NCBI GenBank assembly: GCA_900469955.1
Contig: UBYX01000001.1
Span: 60,708 to 124,707, forward strand
Source of the DNA: Hyphomicrobiales bacterium
GTDB taxonomy: Bacteria; Pseudomonadota; Alphaproteobacteria; Rhizobiales; Rhizobiaceae
DNA length: 64,000 nucleotides
Reading direction: 5' to 3'
Shown here piece after piece: positions 9,238 to 17,492 of the stretch. The first letter of the stretch is position 1; each line of letters begins with the position of its first letter. A program made the position numbers and the translations under genes. The notes under the pieces were generated by a model, which was not told the origin of the DNA, did not search any database, and saw nothing but the letters and a program-made list of their open reading frames with translations.

Positions 9238-10383
9238 ATGTATCTCACCAATCACGACCTGATCGAGCTCACCGCCTGGCGGCAGAAGCTGCATGCGATG
9301 CCGGAAGTATCCGGCCATGAGACCGCAACGGCTGCCGAGGTGCAGGCTTTTCTTGCCGGGACGAACCCGGACCGGGTGATCTCCGGCCTCGGCGGCACGG
9401 GCGTGGCGGTGATCTACGACAGCGGCGCTCCCGGGCCTACGCTACTCTTCCGGGCCGAACTCGACGCGCTGCCAATCGAGGAGACGGGCACGCCCGTGCA
9501 TCGCTCGCGATTGCCCGGCAAGGGTCATATGTGCGGCCATGACGGCCATATGGCGACGCTTGCAGCACTCGGACGCCAGTTCGGCCGGGAGCGTCCGGCG
9601 CGGGGGCGGGTCATCCTGCTCTTCCAGCCGGCGGAAGAGACGGGCGCCGGCGCGGCCGCGGTGATCGCCGACGCGCGGTTCGCCGAACTTTCACCGGACT
9701 ACAGTTTTTCGCTCCACAACATGCCGGGCCTGCCGCTCGGCCATGTCTGGCTGAAGGACGGGGTGGTGAACTGCGCCTCGCGCGGCCTGAAGATCACGCT
9801 GTCAGGCCGAACGGCGCACGCTTCCGCGCCGGAAACCGGCATCTCGCCGGTGGCGGCGGTGGCGAAGCTGATGCCGGCGCTGACGGGCTTGAGTGGCGGA
9901 AGGATTGCGACCGAGGATCTGGTGCTCGCGACAGTGACACATGCGTCGGTCGGCGAACCCGCATTCGGCATTGCACCGGGTCACGGGGAGATCTGGGTAA
10001 CGCTCCGGACGATGACGGACGGCAAGATGCAGGCGCTGGTTGACGCCGCCGAAGCCCTGGTCGGCCAAGCTGCCGCGGAGGGCGGCCTGGAATACCGTTT
10101 CCAATACCACGACATCTTCGCCCACTGCGAAAACCATCCGGAAGCGGCGGCACTCCTCAGGAGCGCGATGGAAACGGAAGGCGTGTCGCAGGAGGCGGGA
10201 GAAGCCTTCCGGGCTTCGGAGGATTTCGGCCGCTTCGCGGCCGTTTCAAAATCGGCGATGTTCTTTCTCGGTGCCGGCGAGCGCCATCCGGCGCTCCACA
10301 ATCCCGACTACGACTTTCCCGACGACCTGATCCCGATCGGGGCCAAGGTGTTCTTACGGGTGGCGCGGGATATTCTCGGATGA
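9238..10383 (+). CDS. M20-family amidohydrolase (HipO/AbgB-like)
   Basis: 381 residues of a metal-dependent amidohydrolase that cleaves N-acylated amino acids or similar amides in the cytoplasm. Visible metal-binding features are MCGHDGHMATLAALG (about 97-111), FQPAEETGAGA with the catalytic Glu pair, and SLHNMPGLPLG. The C-terminus carries the expected final His in HNPDYDFPDDL. The start at 9238 follows a GAGGAGGCAGC ribosome binding site. The substrate cannot be told from sequence; hippurate, N-acetylated amino acids and aminobenzoyl-glutamate are known for the family. Confidence 0.9.
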   Translation: MYLTNHDLIELTAWRQKLHAMPEVSGHETATAAEVQAFLAGTNPDRVISGLGGTGVAVIYDSGAPGPTLLFRAELDALPIEETGTPVHRSRLPGKGHMCGHDGHMATLAALGRQFGRERPARGRVILLFQPAEETGAGAAAVIADARFAELSPDYSFSLHNMPGLPLGHVWLKDGVVNCASRGLKITLSGRTAHASAPETGISPVAAVAKLMPALTGLSGGRIATEDLVLATVTHASVGEPAFGIAPGHGEIWVTLRTMTDGKMQALVDAAEALVGQAAAEGGLEYRFQYHDIFAHCENHPEAAALLRSAMETEGVSQEAGEAFRASEDFGRFAAVSKSAMFFLGAGERHPALHNPDYDFPDDLIPIGAKVFLRVARDILG

Positions 10384-10404
10384 GCGTCGGAGGGGCGACG
10401 CCGA

Positions 10405-11784
10405 TCAGGCGTCGCTGCCGCTGAAGAGCTTGGCGATGAAGTTATCGCCACCGCCACCGCTGCCCGGACGCTTGCCGTCCCACTTGGGCACGATCACCAT
10501 ATGGGTGATTTCGCCGCGCTGGAAGGCTTTCAGGAAACGGTCGTAGTCGGCAAAGGCGACGCAGCCGTGGGAGTCGCCGCGCACCCGCAGCAGAAAGCTG
10601 TGCGCCAAAAGTCCGGTGCGGTTCTGCGGATGCCGGCCATCGACGGAAGTCAGGCGGATTGCGGCCACCCCGTGGAACAGCTTTTCACGCATGGAGAGCT
10701 TGTAGGTGCCGGGAGGGGTCGGACCGCGCATCTTTACATGCGTGAATTTCGGGTTGTCGCGCATGCTGCCGATGCCGGAATGCGCCTCGAGCTTGGTGCC
10801 GTTCGGCATGTGAACGACGGCGTTGCTGATATCGTAGATCGCGACCTTGGTGCCGATGCCCGGCCATTTCGGCGCAGGTCCCGGACGCGCAGGCGTGTCG
10901 CGCATGGGATTGTCCGGTTTGGCAAAGGCAAGCGCCGTCGGTTTCTCGTCTTCGGCAGGCTGGGCCGGCTTCTGCGGTGCGACGGCGGCAATCGCGGCCA
11001 GTGCATTCGGCTTGGCAGGCTTGCCTGCCAGCGCGGTCGAGGGGCGGATAACCGGAAGCGGCCCGGCCTTCGGAAGCGCATGGGCTTCGGCGGGCGCCGG
11101 CTCTTCGGTCACCTCGACGGCAGCCTCTTCCAGGGCGTCGGCATTGTCTTCGACAGCCGTTTCCTCGAGCGCGGCCATCTCGACCGGCTTCATATCCTCC
11201 AGATCTGCAACGGAGGTGGCAGGCGCGACATCCTGAATGAGATCCGGCATGGCGTCATCGCCACGCGGCGCCACCACGACGAGGCTCTGCATGGCCGGCG
11301 CGAGTGCGGCACGGATGGCTTCGACGCCCGGGCGGCGCGTCGCAAGCGCTGCAAACTGCTTTTCGCTCTCGGCATGGCGGTTGGCCTTGGCGAGCATCGC
11401 GCCAAGCATCTGCCGGGCGCTGGAACGATCCGGCTTCAGCGCTTCGAGCGCTGCGACATCGGCACCCGCGAGGCGGCCGCTTTTCGGGCTGGCCGGAGAA
11501 CCGTCGGAAAGGCGGGAAAATTTGGAAACGTCGATCTCGCGCTCGGCGGGGGCCGCAGGCGCCGCCGTCAAAGCCGCCGGCTGCGCCAGGGCGATCTCGA
11601 ACTTCACGTCGGCGGTGGACTTGACCGCAGTCGCCATGGTGACCACGGAAGCGCCGACAAGCGTCACCATCGTCAACCCGATACCGACTGCGACATTCGT
11701 CAGGAGAGAGCGGGATTTCTTGCGGCGTTGCGGCGCCTTGCGTGCCTGTTTGCCATTCGCGGAAGCCTGGACCGTACGCGCCAT
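10405..11784 (-). CDS. Membrane-anchored DUF2778 (Tlde1-like L,D-transpeptidase) protein
   Basis: 459 residues. A basic N-terminus (RRKKSRS) precedes one membrane helix at about 30-53, then a long Ala/Pro/Glu-rich linker to about 290, then a C-terminal DUF2778 domain. That domain has the YkuD-like catalytic signature SHGCVAF, with Cys near residue 407, and an upstream His in LLAHSF. DUF2778 includes the Tlde1 type VI effectors, but this copy carries its own anchor and has no secretion genes nearby, so a housekeeping role in the cell envelope is more likely. The ATG at 11784 is preceded directly by an alternative GTG. It is convergent with the amidohydrolase. Confidence 0.8.
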   Translation of the reverse strand: MARTVQASANGKQARKAPQRRKKSRSLLTNVAVGIGLTMVTLVGASVVTMATAVKSTADVKFEIALAQPAALTAAPAAPAEREIDVSKFSRLSDGSPASPKSGRLAGADVAALEALKPDRSSARQMLGAMLAKANRHAESEKQFAALATRRPGVEAIRAALAPAMQSLVVVAPRGDDAMPDLIQDVAPATSVADLEDMKPVEMAALEETAVEDNADALEEAAVEVTEEPAPAEAHALPKAGPLPVIRPSTALAGKPAKPNALAAIAAVAPQKPAQPAEDEKPTALAFAKPDNPMRDTPARPGPAPKWPGIGTKVAIYDISNAVVHMPNGTKLEAHSGIGSMRDNPKFTHVKMRGPTPPGTYKLSMREKLFHGVAAIRLTSVDGRHPQNRTGLLAHSFLLRVRGDSHGCVAFADYDRFLKAFQRGEITHMVIVPKWDGKRPGSGGGGDNFIAKLFSGSDA

Positions 11785-12093
11785 CACTTGTTACCCGAAC
11801 CGTTACCCACACGGGCGGAGAACACTTGCGCGTCGCCGCCGATACAACCGAGGCAGGACACAGCTGAAGAAGATGTGTACCGGTCACTGCCAGAGGACTG
11901 CCGGTGAGAATGAACGATTATGGTAACCAATGTCTTTACGCCCGCCCCGATTTGGTTTCGGTGGTGCACATAAAAGCGCATGCCGCCAGAAGTTTAGCCG
12001 AAATATGGCGTTAAGGTGTTTGTGGTATGCGAAACTGTGACAGTCAATACTTGGGCAGCGGCGCGAGAGTGGGAATCCACGGCAAGTGTTGCC
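11785..12093. other. 309-base gap upstream of the DUF2778 gene
   Basis: This gap holds the leader and promoter region of the minus-strand DUF2778 gene and the 3' flank of the isochorismatase-like gene. On the minus strand a TTGACT at about 12040 could be a -35 box, but no good -10 follows at the right distance. Short open frames here have no ribosome binding site or family resemblance. Confidence 0.5.
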
Positions 12094-12720
12094 TTATTGC
12101 CGCATCGTGCCGACAATCTGTGCCACATTGGACATGATGGCGTCACCCATAAACCCAATATTTTCCATGGCGCGCTCCGCGGCTTCAGCGTGCCCTGCTC
12201 CGCAGGCATCGCGGATGACGATCGGGACGAGCCCCAGATCGCATCCGTGGCGCACCGTCGGATCGATGCCGATTTCGGTTGCCACCCCGCAGATCGCAAA
12301 GGAAGTGAGGCCGAGATCGCGCAGGATGATGGCGAGCGGGGTGCCTTCGAAGGCGGAAAAGGTGATCTTGTCGAGAACCGCCTCGTCAGCAGTCGGCTCC
12401 AGTTCCGGAGCGATGGCAAAGCCTGGGGAATCGCGCAGGAACCACGGATGAACGGCATCAGGGTCCTCGGTCCGCTGCCAGGCCATCGCCTGGCGCATCT
12501 GGAACTGCCCCATCAGCGGCTTCGGCATCGACAGGTGGCGAAAAAAGATGACCGGGAAGCCGGCCGAACGCGCAGCGTCCAAAACGGTCTTCACCTTCGC
12601 CGTGATGGCCGCCCCATTCTTGAGCTGGTGCAGGATGCCGACCTGCATGTCGTAGACGACAAGCGCCATCCGGTCCGGTCGACAGAAATCCTGAAGCGTC
12701 CTGCCTATTTTCTGCACCAT
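12094..12720 (-). CDS. Isochorismatase-like hydrolase lacking the catalytic Cys
   Basis: 208 residues of the isochorismatase/cysteine hydrolase fold. Asp24 (VVYDMQVG) and Lys118 (LDKITFSAFEGT) occupy the first two triad positions. The third, normally Cys in GVxTDxCV, reads GVATEIGIDPT, so Gly151 replaces it. True isochorismatases such as EntB and PhzD also have Gly there and attack vinyl ethers rather than amides, so the replacement need not mean inactivity. The ATG at 12720 has GGAGGG nine bases upstream. A LysR gene lies just upstream on the same strand and may control it. Confidence 0.83.
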   Translation of the reverse strand: MVQKIGRTLQDFCRPDRMALVVYDMQVGILHQLKNGAAITAKVKTVLDAARSAGFPVIFFRHLSMPKPLMGQFQMRQAMAWQRTEDPDAVHPWFLRDSPGFAIAPELEPTADEAVLDKITFSAFEGTPLAIILRDLGLTSFAICGVATEIGIDPTVRHGCDLGLVPIVIRDACGAGHAEAAERAMENIGFMGDAIMSNVAQIVGTMRQ

Positions 12721-12784
12721 CGACCACCCTCCCGTTTTTGTTCCGGATGGCTCAATAGCAAAGAAACGGAAAAGGCGCGATAGG

Positions 12785-13726
12785 TTAGCCCGGGACGGAC
12801 ATTCCGGCAGCCGGCGCAGCCTCACTGCGCGTCGGCACAGCGGCCGCATAGTGCATCAGCACTTCCTTGACCACGTCCATGACCGCCCTCACCCGCGGCG
12901 TATGCCGCAGACGCTCCTGGGTGACGAGCCAGATTTCCGCCGCCGGCGGCATGGACGGGCGGAAGCAACGGACAAGATCGGCATCGCCGGACGCGATGAA
13001 CTCGGAGAACAATCCGATGCCGAGACCATTGCGGATGCTGGCAAGCGCGGCGGCAACCGTGTTCTGACGCACGACGATTGCCTGCTCGGGATAGTTCTCC
13101 CGCGTCCAGTCGACCATGGGATGGCTTTTCACATGCGGATCAATGGCTATCAACGCATGCTGTTTCAATTCCCCGACCTCCCGTGGCACGCCGTATTTTT
13201 CGGCATAGGCACGACTGCAATAGAGGCTCCACAGATCGTCGGCGATTCGCATGCCGACCAGCCCCGCCTCGGTCGGGCGGGGAGCGGCGCGCAGGGCGAT
13301 ATCCGCGTCGCCGCGAAGAAGATCCAGCCGCTGGTCGGTGGTCACCACGTCGAGGCCGATGTTCGGGTGCAGGGCCTTCAGGCGACTGAGGATCAAGGGC
13401 AGGAAACGGCTGGCAAAGACATCGTTGGTCGTGAAGCGGACATTTCCGCGGATTTCGCGGGACGCGCTTTCCAGCGCATTTGAAAACGCCGTCATGGCAT
13501 TGCGGACATCTTCGGCAGGGCCGACCAGGGCAAGCCCGATCTCGGTCAACATGTAGCCGCTGCGTCGCTTATCGAAGAGTTCGACGGCAAGATCCTGCTC
13601 CAGACCCGCGATGCGGCGGGAAACCGTGCTCTGGCTCACCTGCAATGCGCGGGCAGCGGCGAGCGTCGACCCCGTTTCGGCAACGGCGAGCAGGAAGCGT
13701 AGATCGTCATAGTTCAGCTTGCGCAT
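12785..13726 (-). CDS. LysR-family transcriptional regulator
   Basis: 313 residues. The N-terminal winged helix-turn-helix (about 4-62) has the family pattern AARALQVSQSTVSRRIAGLE, followed by a periplasmic-binding-like effector domain. It ends 64 bases before the isochorismatase-like gene on the same strand and diverges from a cupin gene 149 bases away, so either could be a target. The regulator's own start is preceded by paired direct repeats (13737-13767) suitable for autoregulation. The effector is unknown. Confidence 0.92.
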   Translation of the reverse strand: MRKLNYDDLRFLLAVAETGSTLAAARALQVSQSTVSRRIAGLEQDLAVELFDKRRSGYMLTEIGLALVGPAEDVRNAMTAFSNALESASREIRGNVRFTTNDVFASRFLPLILSRLKALHPNIGLDVVTTDQRLDLLRGDADIALRAAPRPTEAGLVGMRIADDLWSLYCSRAYAEKYGVPREVGELKQHALIAIDPHVKSHPMVDWTRENYPEQAIVVRQNTVAAALASIRNGLGIGLFSEFIASGDADLVRCFRPSMPPAAEIWLVTQERLRHTPRVRAVMDVVKEVLMHYAAAVPTRSEAAPAAGMSVPG

Positions 13727-13736
13727 CTCAGGTTAT

Positions 13737-13767
13737 GCAAAAACGGTGAACGGCGGAGCAAAAACGG
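13737..13767. promoter_or_regulatory. Paired direct repeat upstream of the LysR gene
   Basis: GCAAAAACGG occurs at 13737-13746 and again, identical, at 13758-13767. The 21-base period puts both copies on one face of the helix. The pair begins 11 bases upstream of the LysR start codon and lies within the LysR-cupin intergenic region. Binding by the LysR protein is inference; LysR sites are more often interrupted palindromes (T-N11-A). Confidence 0.4.
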
Positions 13768-13874
13768 GGTTTGCGGTTGTGGCAGCGGCAATCTACACGC
13801 CTTTTGCCGCCTGAGGAACGCCCCGCTGCTGTTCTGCCGGGCTTTTCGCGTCCGCACCGATTTCGGAGGAACCC

Positions 13875-14492
13875 ATGCCCACCCCCCTCGTGCCCGCCCA
13901 TACGAAGATCGTGAACCGCTTCAACAAGGAGACCTTCGTCTTTACCGATCCGGTGGAGAGCGAGGCGCTCGCCCGTTTTGACGTCATTCTGGAAAAGGGT
14001 GGCTCAGGCGGCGGCAACGCGATTGCCCATATCCATCCGAATGCGGATGAGCATTTCCACGTCCACAAAGGAATGCTGATGGTGATGATCGAGGGCGTCG
14101 AATACCGCGCCGGTGCCGGGGAGACCGTCACTGTGCCGCGAGGAAAGGCGCATTTCTTCAAAAACGTGTATGACGGCGAGACGCATGCCACCGTTTCCTT
14201 CACGCCCGGGCAGAAGCACCTGCGGTTCTTCCTGAACCTCGCAGCCTCCACCGTGCTGACGCCGGACAATTTTTCCCCGGCGGGCGACCCCAAGCTGCTG
14301 CCGATCGCGCTGAAGCTCAATGCCTACCGCGACCATCTCTATATCGCCGGCCCGCCGATCCGGATCCAGAAGCTCATGTACGCCGTGCTCGCCCCCGCCG
14401 CCCGGCTGGCGGGCTATCGCCTGATCGTCGCGCCTGATCACAACGACAGCGGCAAGATCGAGTTGCTCGATGTCGCGACACAAGCCAACTGA
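13875..14492 (+). CDS. Cupin-domain protein
   Basis: 205 residues. The cupin core is visible as AHIHPNADEHFHVHKGMLMVMIEG (about 54-77) with the His-x-His...Glu...His metal ligands of motif 1, and PRGKAHFFKN for motif 2. The C-terminal 80 residues (LKLNAYRDHLYIAGPPIRIQ) are helical and without a recognised function. The start follows a GGAGGAACCC ribosome binding site. It is divergent from the LysR gene. Substrate or ligand is unknown. Confidence 0.85.
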   Translation: MPTPLVPAHTKIVNRFNKETFVFTDPVESEALARFDVILEKGGSGGGNAIAHIHPNADEHFHVHKGMLMVMIEGVEYRAGAGETVTVPRGKAHFFKNVYDGETHATVSFTPGQKHLRFFLNLAASTVLTPDNFSPAGDPKLLPIALKLNAYRDHLYIAGPPIRIQKLMYAVLAPAARLAGYRLIVAPDHNDSGKIELLDVATQAN

Positions 14493-14503
14493 AGCCGACC
14501 GGT

Positions 14504-15727
14504 CTATCCGTCGATACGGCGGACGGCGTTGCGCTCCATGAAGAACCAGGGACGCAGCTTCACTCCGACCACGTTGCCGGCGAAGGCGGCTGCCGCCCAG
14601 ACATATCCGTGCAGGCTGCCGGAGGCGATCCCGGAGAAATAGGCGCCGATATTGCAGCCATAGGCAATGCGAGCCCCATAACCGAGCAGCAGGCCGCCGA
14701 TGACGGCGGCAAGCACCGAGCGGAGCGGGATATCGAAGCTCGGCGCGAAGCGGCCGGCGAGTGCTGCAGCGAGCATGGCCCCGGCAATGATTCCGAAATC
14801 CATCACGGATGTGATGTCGGCAAAGACGCTGCCGGCGAGCGCCTTGGCATTGGCAGGCTGTTGCCAATATCCCCAGGCAGTCGGATCGATGCCGATCGCC
14901 TGAGCGCCCTTCGCACCCCATAACGCAAAAGCGGAGGTGATCCCCCAGGGGCGACCGGCGATCGCCAGCGTTGCGAAATTGAGGAGTACCAGCGCGACGG
15001 CCCCGAAAACGAGCGGCCACGGACCGCGCAGAAATCGCGAAAGACCTTGCCGCGGCGACGCCGGTTCGGCTTCGAGGGCGCCGTGCCGCCTCTTCTCGAC
15101 GAGAACGGTGATGCCGGCGATCGCGGCAAAGATCAGCAGCGAAAGCGCAATGCCGCCCAGCGCGCCGAAGCTCTGGACGAAGGAAATCGGCGGCAGCGCC
15201 GGCAGGCTCGTCCACCAGGAGAAATTGATCGTCGCAAGCACCGAGCCGACGATGAAGAAGAACAGCGTCACCAGCATGCGGGCATTGCCGCCGCCGGCGG
15301 TGAAAAGCGTGCCGGACGCGCATCCGCCGCCGAGCTGCATGCCGAGGCCGAACATGAAGGCGCCAACGATGACGCCGGTACCGGCCGGCGACACGGAACC
15401 CCGCACCTCATTGCCGAACAGCGTGCCGCTGGATAACGCCGGTAAGAAGAGGATGACGGCGAGCGCCAGCAGAATCATCTGCACGCGCAGCCCCCGGCCG
15501 CGGCCTTCGGAAATGAAGACTCGCCAGGCAGAGGTGAAGCCGAAGGCGGCATGATAAAGCGAAATGCCGAGTGCGCCGCCGATGAGGAAGAGCGCCCCCT
15601 GGGCAGGCCCGTAGGCAATGCCGAGCGTCACGGCACCGAGCAACAGAACGGCCAGAGACAATAGTCCCGGTATGCCGAGCGGCGGCACCCTGGCGGTCTG
15701 CGGTTCAATCGTCGATGAAACGGACAT
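14504..15727 (-). CDS. YeeE/YedE-family (sulfur compound) transporter
   Basis: A very hydrophobic protein of 407 residues with about ten membrane helices. Two family repeats carry conserved Cys motifs: LGGGCASGTLF with Cys136, and YGCNIGAYFSGIASG with Cys358. In characterised YeeE these Cys line the path for thiosulfate uptake. No TsuB/TusA-type partner is adjacent, so thiosulfate as substrate is by family only. The start codon has GGAG seven bases upstream, and that GGAG lies inside an inverted repeat described separately. The gene is convergent with the cupin gene. Confidence 0.88.
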   Translation of the reverse strand: MSVSSTIEPQTARVPPLGIPGLLSLAVLLLGAVTLGIAYGPAQGALFLIGGALGISLYHAAFGFTSAWRVFISEGRGRGLRVQMILLALAVILFLPALSSGTLFGNEVRGSVSPAGTGVIVGAFMFGLGMQLGGGCASGTLFTAGGGNARMLVTLFFFIVGSVLATINFSWWTSLPALPPISFVQSFGALGGIALSLLIFAAIAGITVLVEKRRHGALEAEPASPRQGLSRFLRGPWPLVFGAVALVLLNFATLAIAGRPWGITSAFALWGAKGAQAIGIDPTAWGYWQQPANAKALAGSVFADITSVMDFGIIAGAMLAAALAGRFAPSFDIPLRSVLAAVIGGLLLGYGARIAYGCNIGAYFSGIASGSLHGYVWAAAAFAGNVVGVKLRPWFFMERNAVRRIDG

Positions 15728-15731
15728 GGCG

Positions 15732-15754
15732 AGACTCCATTTTTTACGGAGTCT
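15732..15754 (-). promoter_or_regulatory. Inverted repeat covering the ribosome binding site of the YeeE gene
   Basis: On the minus strand AGACTCC, nine bases, then GGAGTCT form perfect 7-base arms, and the GGAG of the right arm is the Shine-Dalgarno sequence, seven bases before the ATG at 15727. It could be an RNA hairpin that closes the ribosome binding site or a DNA operator for a dimeric repressor. A closely similar arrangement occurs upstream of the SnoaL-like gene at 49704-49732. Confidence 0.55.
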
Positions 15755-15853
15755 ATCGAACGGCAGCCCGGGAGGACGAGGAACAGGATTTCAATCTGGA
15801 CGGGCGCGGCGGATTCCTCTTTCGCGCCAGCGATGGCCGGCTCTTGCGATTGG

Positions 15854-15895
15854 CCGACGGCTTCGAGGTCGGTGAAGACGTTTCGAAGCCGTCGG
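15854..15895. terminator. Hairpin downstream of the DAHP synthase gene
   Basis: Thirteen-base perfect arms CCGACGGCTTCGA (15854-15866) and TCGAAGCCGTCGG (15883-15895) enclose a 16-base loop. It begins 16 bases past the DAHP synthase stop on the minus strand and separates it from the YeeE gene. No T-run follows in either direction, so it may stabilise an mRNA end rather than terminate by itself. Confidence 0.5.
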
Positions 15896-15910
15896 GAGAT
15901 ATGGTTCGGC

Positions 15911-17284
15911 TCAGGCGTTCACCACCATGCGCTTCTCGTCGCGACCGCTCTTCATCCGCTCGGCGAGCAGGAAGGCGAGTTCGAGCGCCTGGTCCGCGTT
16001 GAGGCGCGGATCGCAGTGGGTGTGATAGCGATCGTGCAGATCCTCAGCGGTGACGGCGCGGGCGCCGCCGGTGCATTCGGTCACGTCCTTGCCGGTCATT
16101 TCGACATGGATGCCGCCCGGATGGGTGCCTTCCGCACGATGGATCTGGAAGAAGCTTTCCACTTCCGACAGGACGCGCTCGAAAGGCCGCGTCTTGTAGT
16201 TGTTCAAGGTGATCGTGTTGCCATGCATCGGATCGCAGGACCAGACGACCTTCTTGCCCTCCCGCTCGACGGCGCGGATGAGCTTCGGCAGGCTATCGGC
16301 GACCTTGTCGTAGCCGAAACGGCAGATGAGCGTCAGCCGGCCCGCCTCGTTGGTCGGATTGAGGGCGTCGATCAACTCGATCAGGTTGTCCGGCTGAAGC
16401 GACGGGCCGCATTTGAGGCCGATCGGGTTCTTGATGCCGCGGAAATATTCCACATGCGCATGATCGAGCTGGCGCGTGCGGTCGCCGATCCAGATCATGT
16501 GGCCCGACGTGGCGTACCAGTCGCCGGAGGTCGAATCGACGCGGGTCAGCGCTTCTTCATAGCCGAGCAGCAGCGCCTCATGGCTGGTGAAGAAGTCTGT
16601 TTCCCGCAGGCTCGGATTGTTTTCCGAGCTGATCCCGATCGCCTGCATGAAGTCCATGGTTTCGCTGATGCGATCGGCGAGCTTGCGGTAGCGCTCGCCC
16701 TGCGGGCTGTCCTTCACGAAGCCCAGCATCCATTTGTGGACGTTTTCGAGGTTTGCGTATCCGCCCATCGCGAAAGCGCGCAGGAGGTTCAACGTCGCGG
16801 CCGACTGGCGGTAGGCGTCAAGCTGGCGTTCCGGGCTCGGCGTGCGGGCGTCCTTGGTGAACTCGATGCCGTTGATGATGTCGCCCCTGTAGGACGGCAG
16901 TTCCACATCGCCCTGCTTCTCGATGTTCGACGAACGGGGCTTGGCGAACTGTCCGGCGATGCGGCCCACTTTGACGACCGGCAACTGCGCGCCAAAAGTC
17001 AGCACGACGGCCATCTGCAGGAAGGAGCGGAAGAAGTCGCGGATATTGTCGGCACCGTGTTCGGCGAAGCTTTCGGCGCAGTCGCCGCCCTGCAGGAGGA
17101 AGGCATTGCCTTCCGCGACATTGGCGAGCTGCTTCTTCAGGCGGCGGGCTTCACCGGCAAAGACGAGCGGCGGAAAGGTCGCGAGCTGAGTTTCCGTCGC
17201 CGCCAGCGCTGCTGCGTCCGGATATTCCGGGACCTGCTGGATCGGTTTCTGCCGCCAACTGCTCGGGGTCCAATTCTGTGCCAT
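15911..17284 (-). CDS. aroG: Class II (plant-type) DAHP synthase
   Basis: 457 residues, normal for type II 3-deoxy-D-arabino-heptulosonate 7-phosphate synthase, which condenses phosphoenolpyruvate and erythrose 4-phosphate as the first step of the shikimate pathway. The type II pattern is clear: [11 protein letters not shown] near 83-93 (metal-binding Cys), [34 protein letters not shown] and the C-terminal [14 protein letters not shown] chose the ATG at 17284, giving MAQNWTP; a GTG three codons upstream is possible. The long leader has hairpins that suggest attenuation. Gene naming for type II enzymes varies. Confidence 0.93.
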   Translation of the reverse strand: MAQNWTPSSWRQKPIQQVPEYPDAAALAATETQLATFPPLVFAGEARRLKKQLANVAEGNAFLLQGGDCAESFAEHGADNIRDFFRSFLQMAVVLTFGAQLPVVKVGRIAGQFAKPRSSNIEKQGDVELPSYRGDIINGIEFTKDARTPSPERQLDAYRQSAATLNLLRAFAMGGYANLENVHKWMLGFVKDSPQGERYRKLADRISETMDFMQAIGISSENNPSLRETDFFTSHEALLLGYEEALTRVDSTSGDWYATSGHMIWIGDRTRQLDHAHVEYFRGIKNPIGLKCGPSLQPDNLIELIDALNPTNEAGRLTLICRFGYDKVADSLPKLIRAVEREGKKVVWSCDPMHGNTITLNNYKTRPFERVLSEVESFFQIHRAEGTHPGGIHVEMTGKDVTECTGGARAVTAEDLHDRYHTHCDPRLNADQALELAFLLAERMKSGRDEKRMVVNA

Positions 17285-17301
17285 CTCACTCACCTGTTAC
17301 G

Positions 17302-17382
17302 GCCCGGCGTCGAATGCCGGGCGACCGCCCGTTAAAATAGGGGCGGCTTATAAACCTTAATAGAGGGTTTGCATAGCCGCCC
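17302..17382 (-). promoter_or_regulatory. Leader of the DAHP synthase gene with two hairpins
   Basis: Reading the minus strand, the first hairpin has arms GGGCGGCT and AGCCGCCC (17375-17382 with 17341-17348) and an inner AAACC/GGTTT pairing. A second hairpin, GCCCGGC/GCCGGGC (17302-17322), ends 17 bases before the start codon. Between them a GGGCGG (17325-17330) could pair instead with the CCGCCC arm of the first hairpin, so two folds compete. A five-codon frame, MQTLY, lies inside the first hairpin. The first hairpin might alternatively terminate gor transcripts. Confidence 0.4.
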
Positions 17383-17389
17383 TCGGCCC

Positions 17390-17492
17390 TAGAGCATCTC
17401 CGTCTTTCTGCTCGTCACGGAGATGCTCTACTTTTCGTTTTGACGCAATTCCGGACGGAAAACCGCTTCGCACTTTTCCTGGAATTGCTCTA
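17390..17492. repeat. Composite palindromic repeat of rhizobial type
   Basis: Two palindromes stand side by side. TAGAGCATCTCCGT (17390-17403) pairs perfectly with 17417-17430, and GCAATTCC (17445-17452) pairs with GGAATTGC (17481-17488) around a GGAAAACCGC core. The second half strongly resembles a dispersed element that I recall from many rhizobial intergenic regions. The element ends within the gor stop codon at 17490-17492. It is the only full copy in this window. Confidence 0.65.

Noticed and set aside
10405-11784. Type VI secretion toxin with immunity gene
   Set aside because: No vgrG, hcp, PAAR or adapter genes and no adjacent immunity-like gene; the membrane anchor argues for a resident enzyme.
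15715-16002. Plus-strand frame starting in the YeeE leader (MKRTWRDSIFYG...)
   Set aside because: It looks protein-like for 60 residues but crosses the DAHP synthase gene in antisense, has no ribosome binding site and matches no family; the gap also holds a 13-base hairpin that explains the open pattern.
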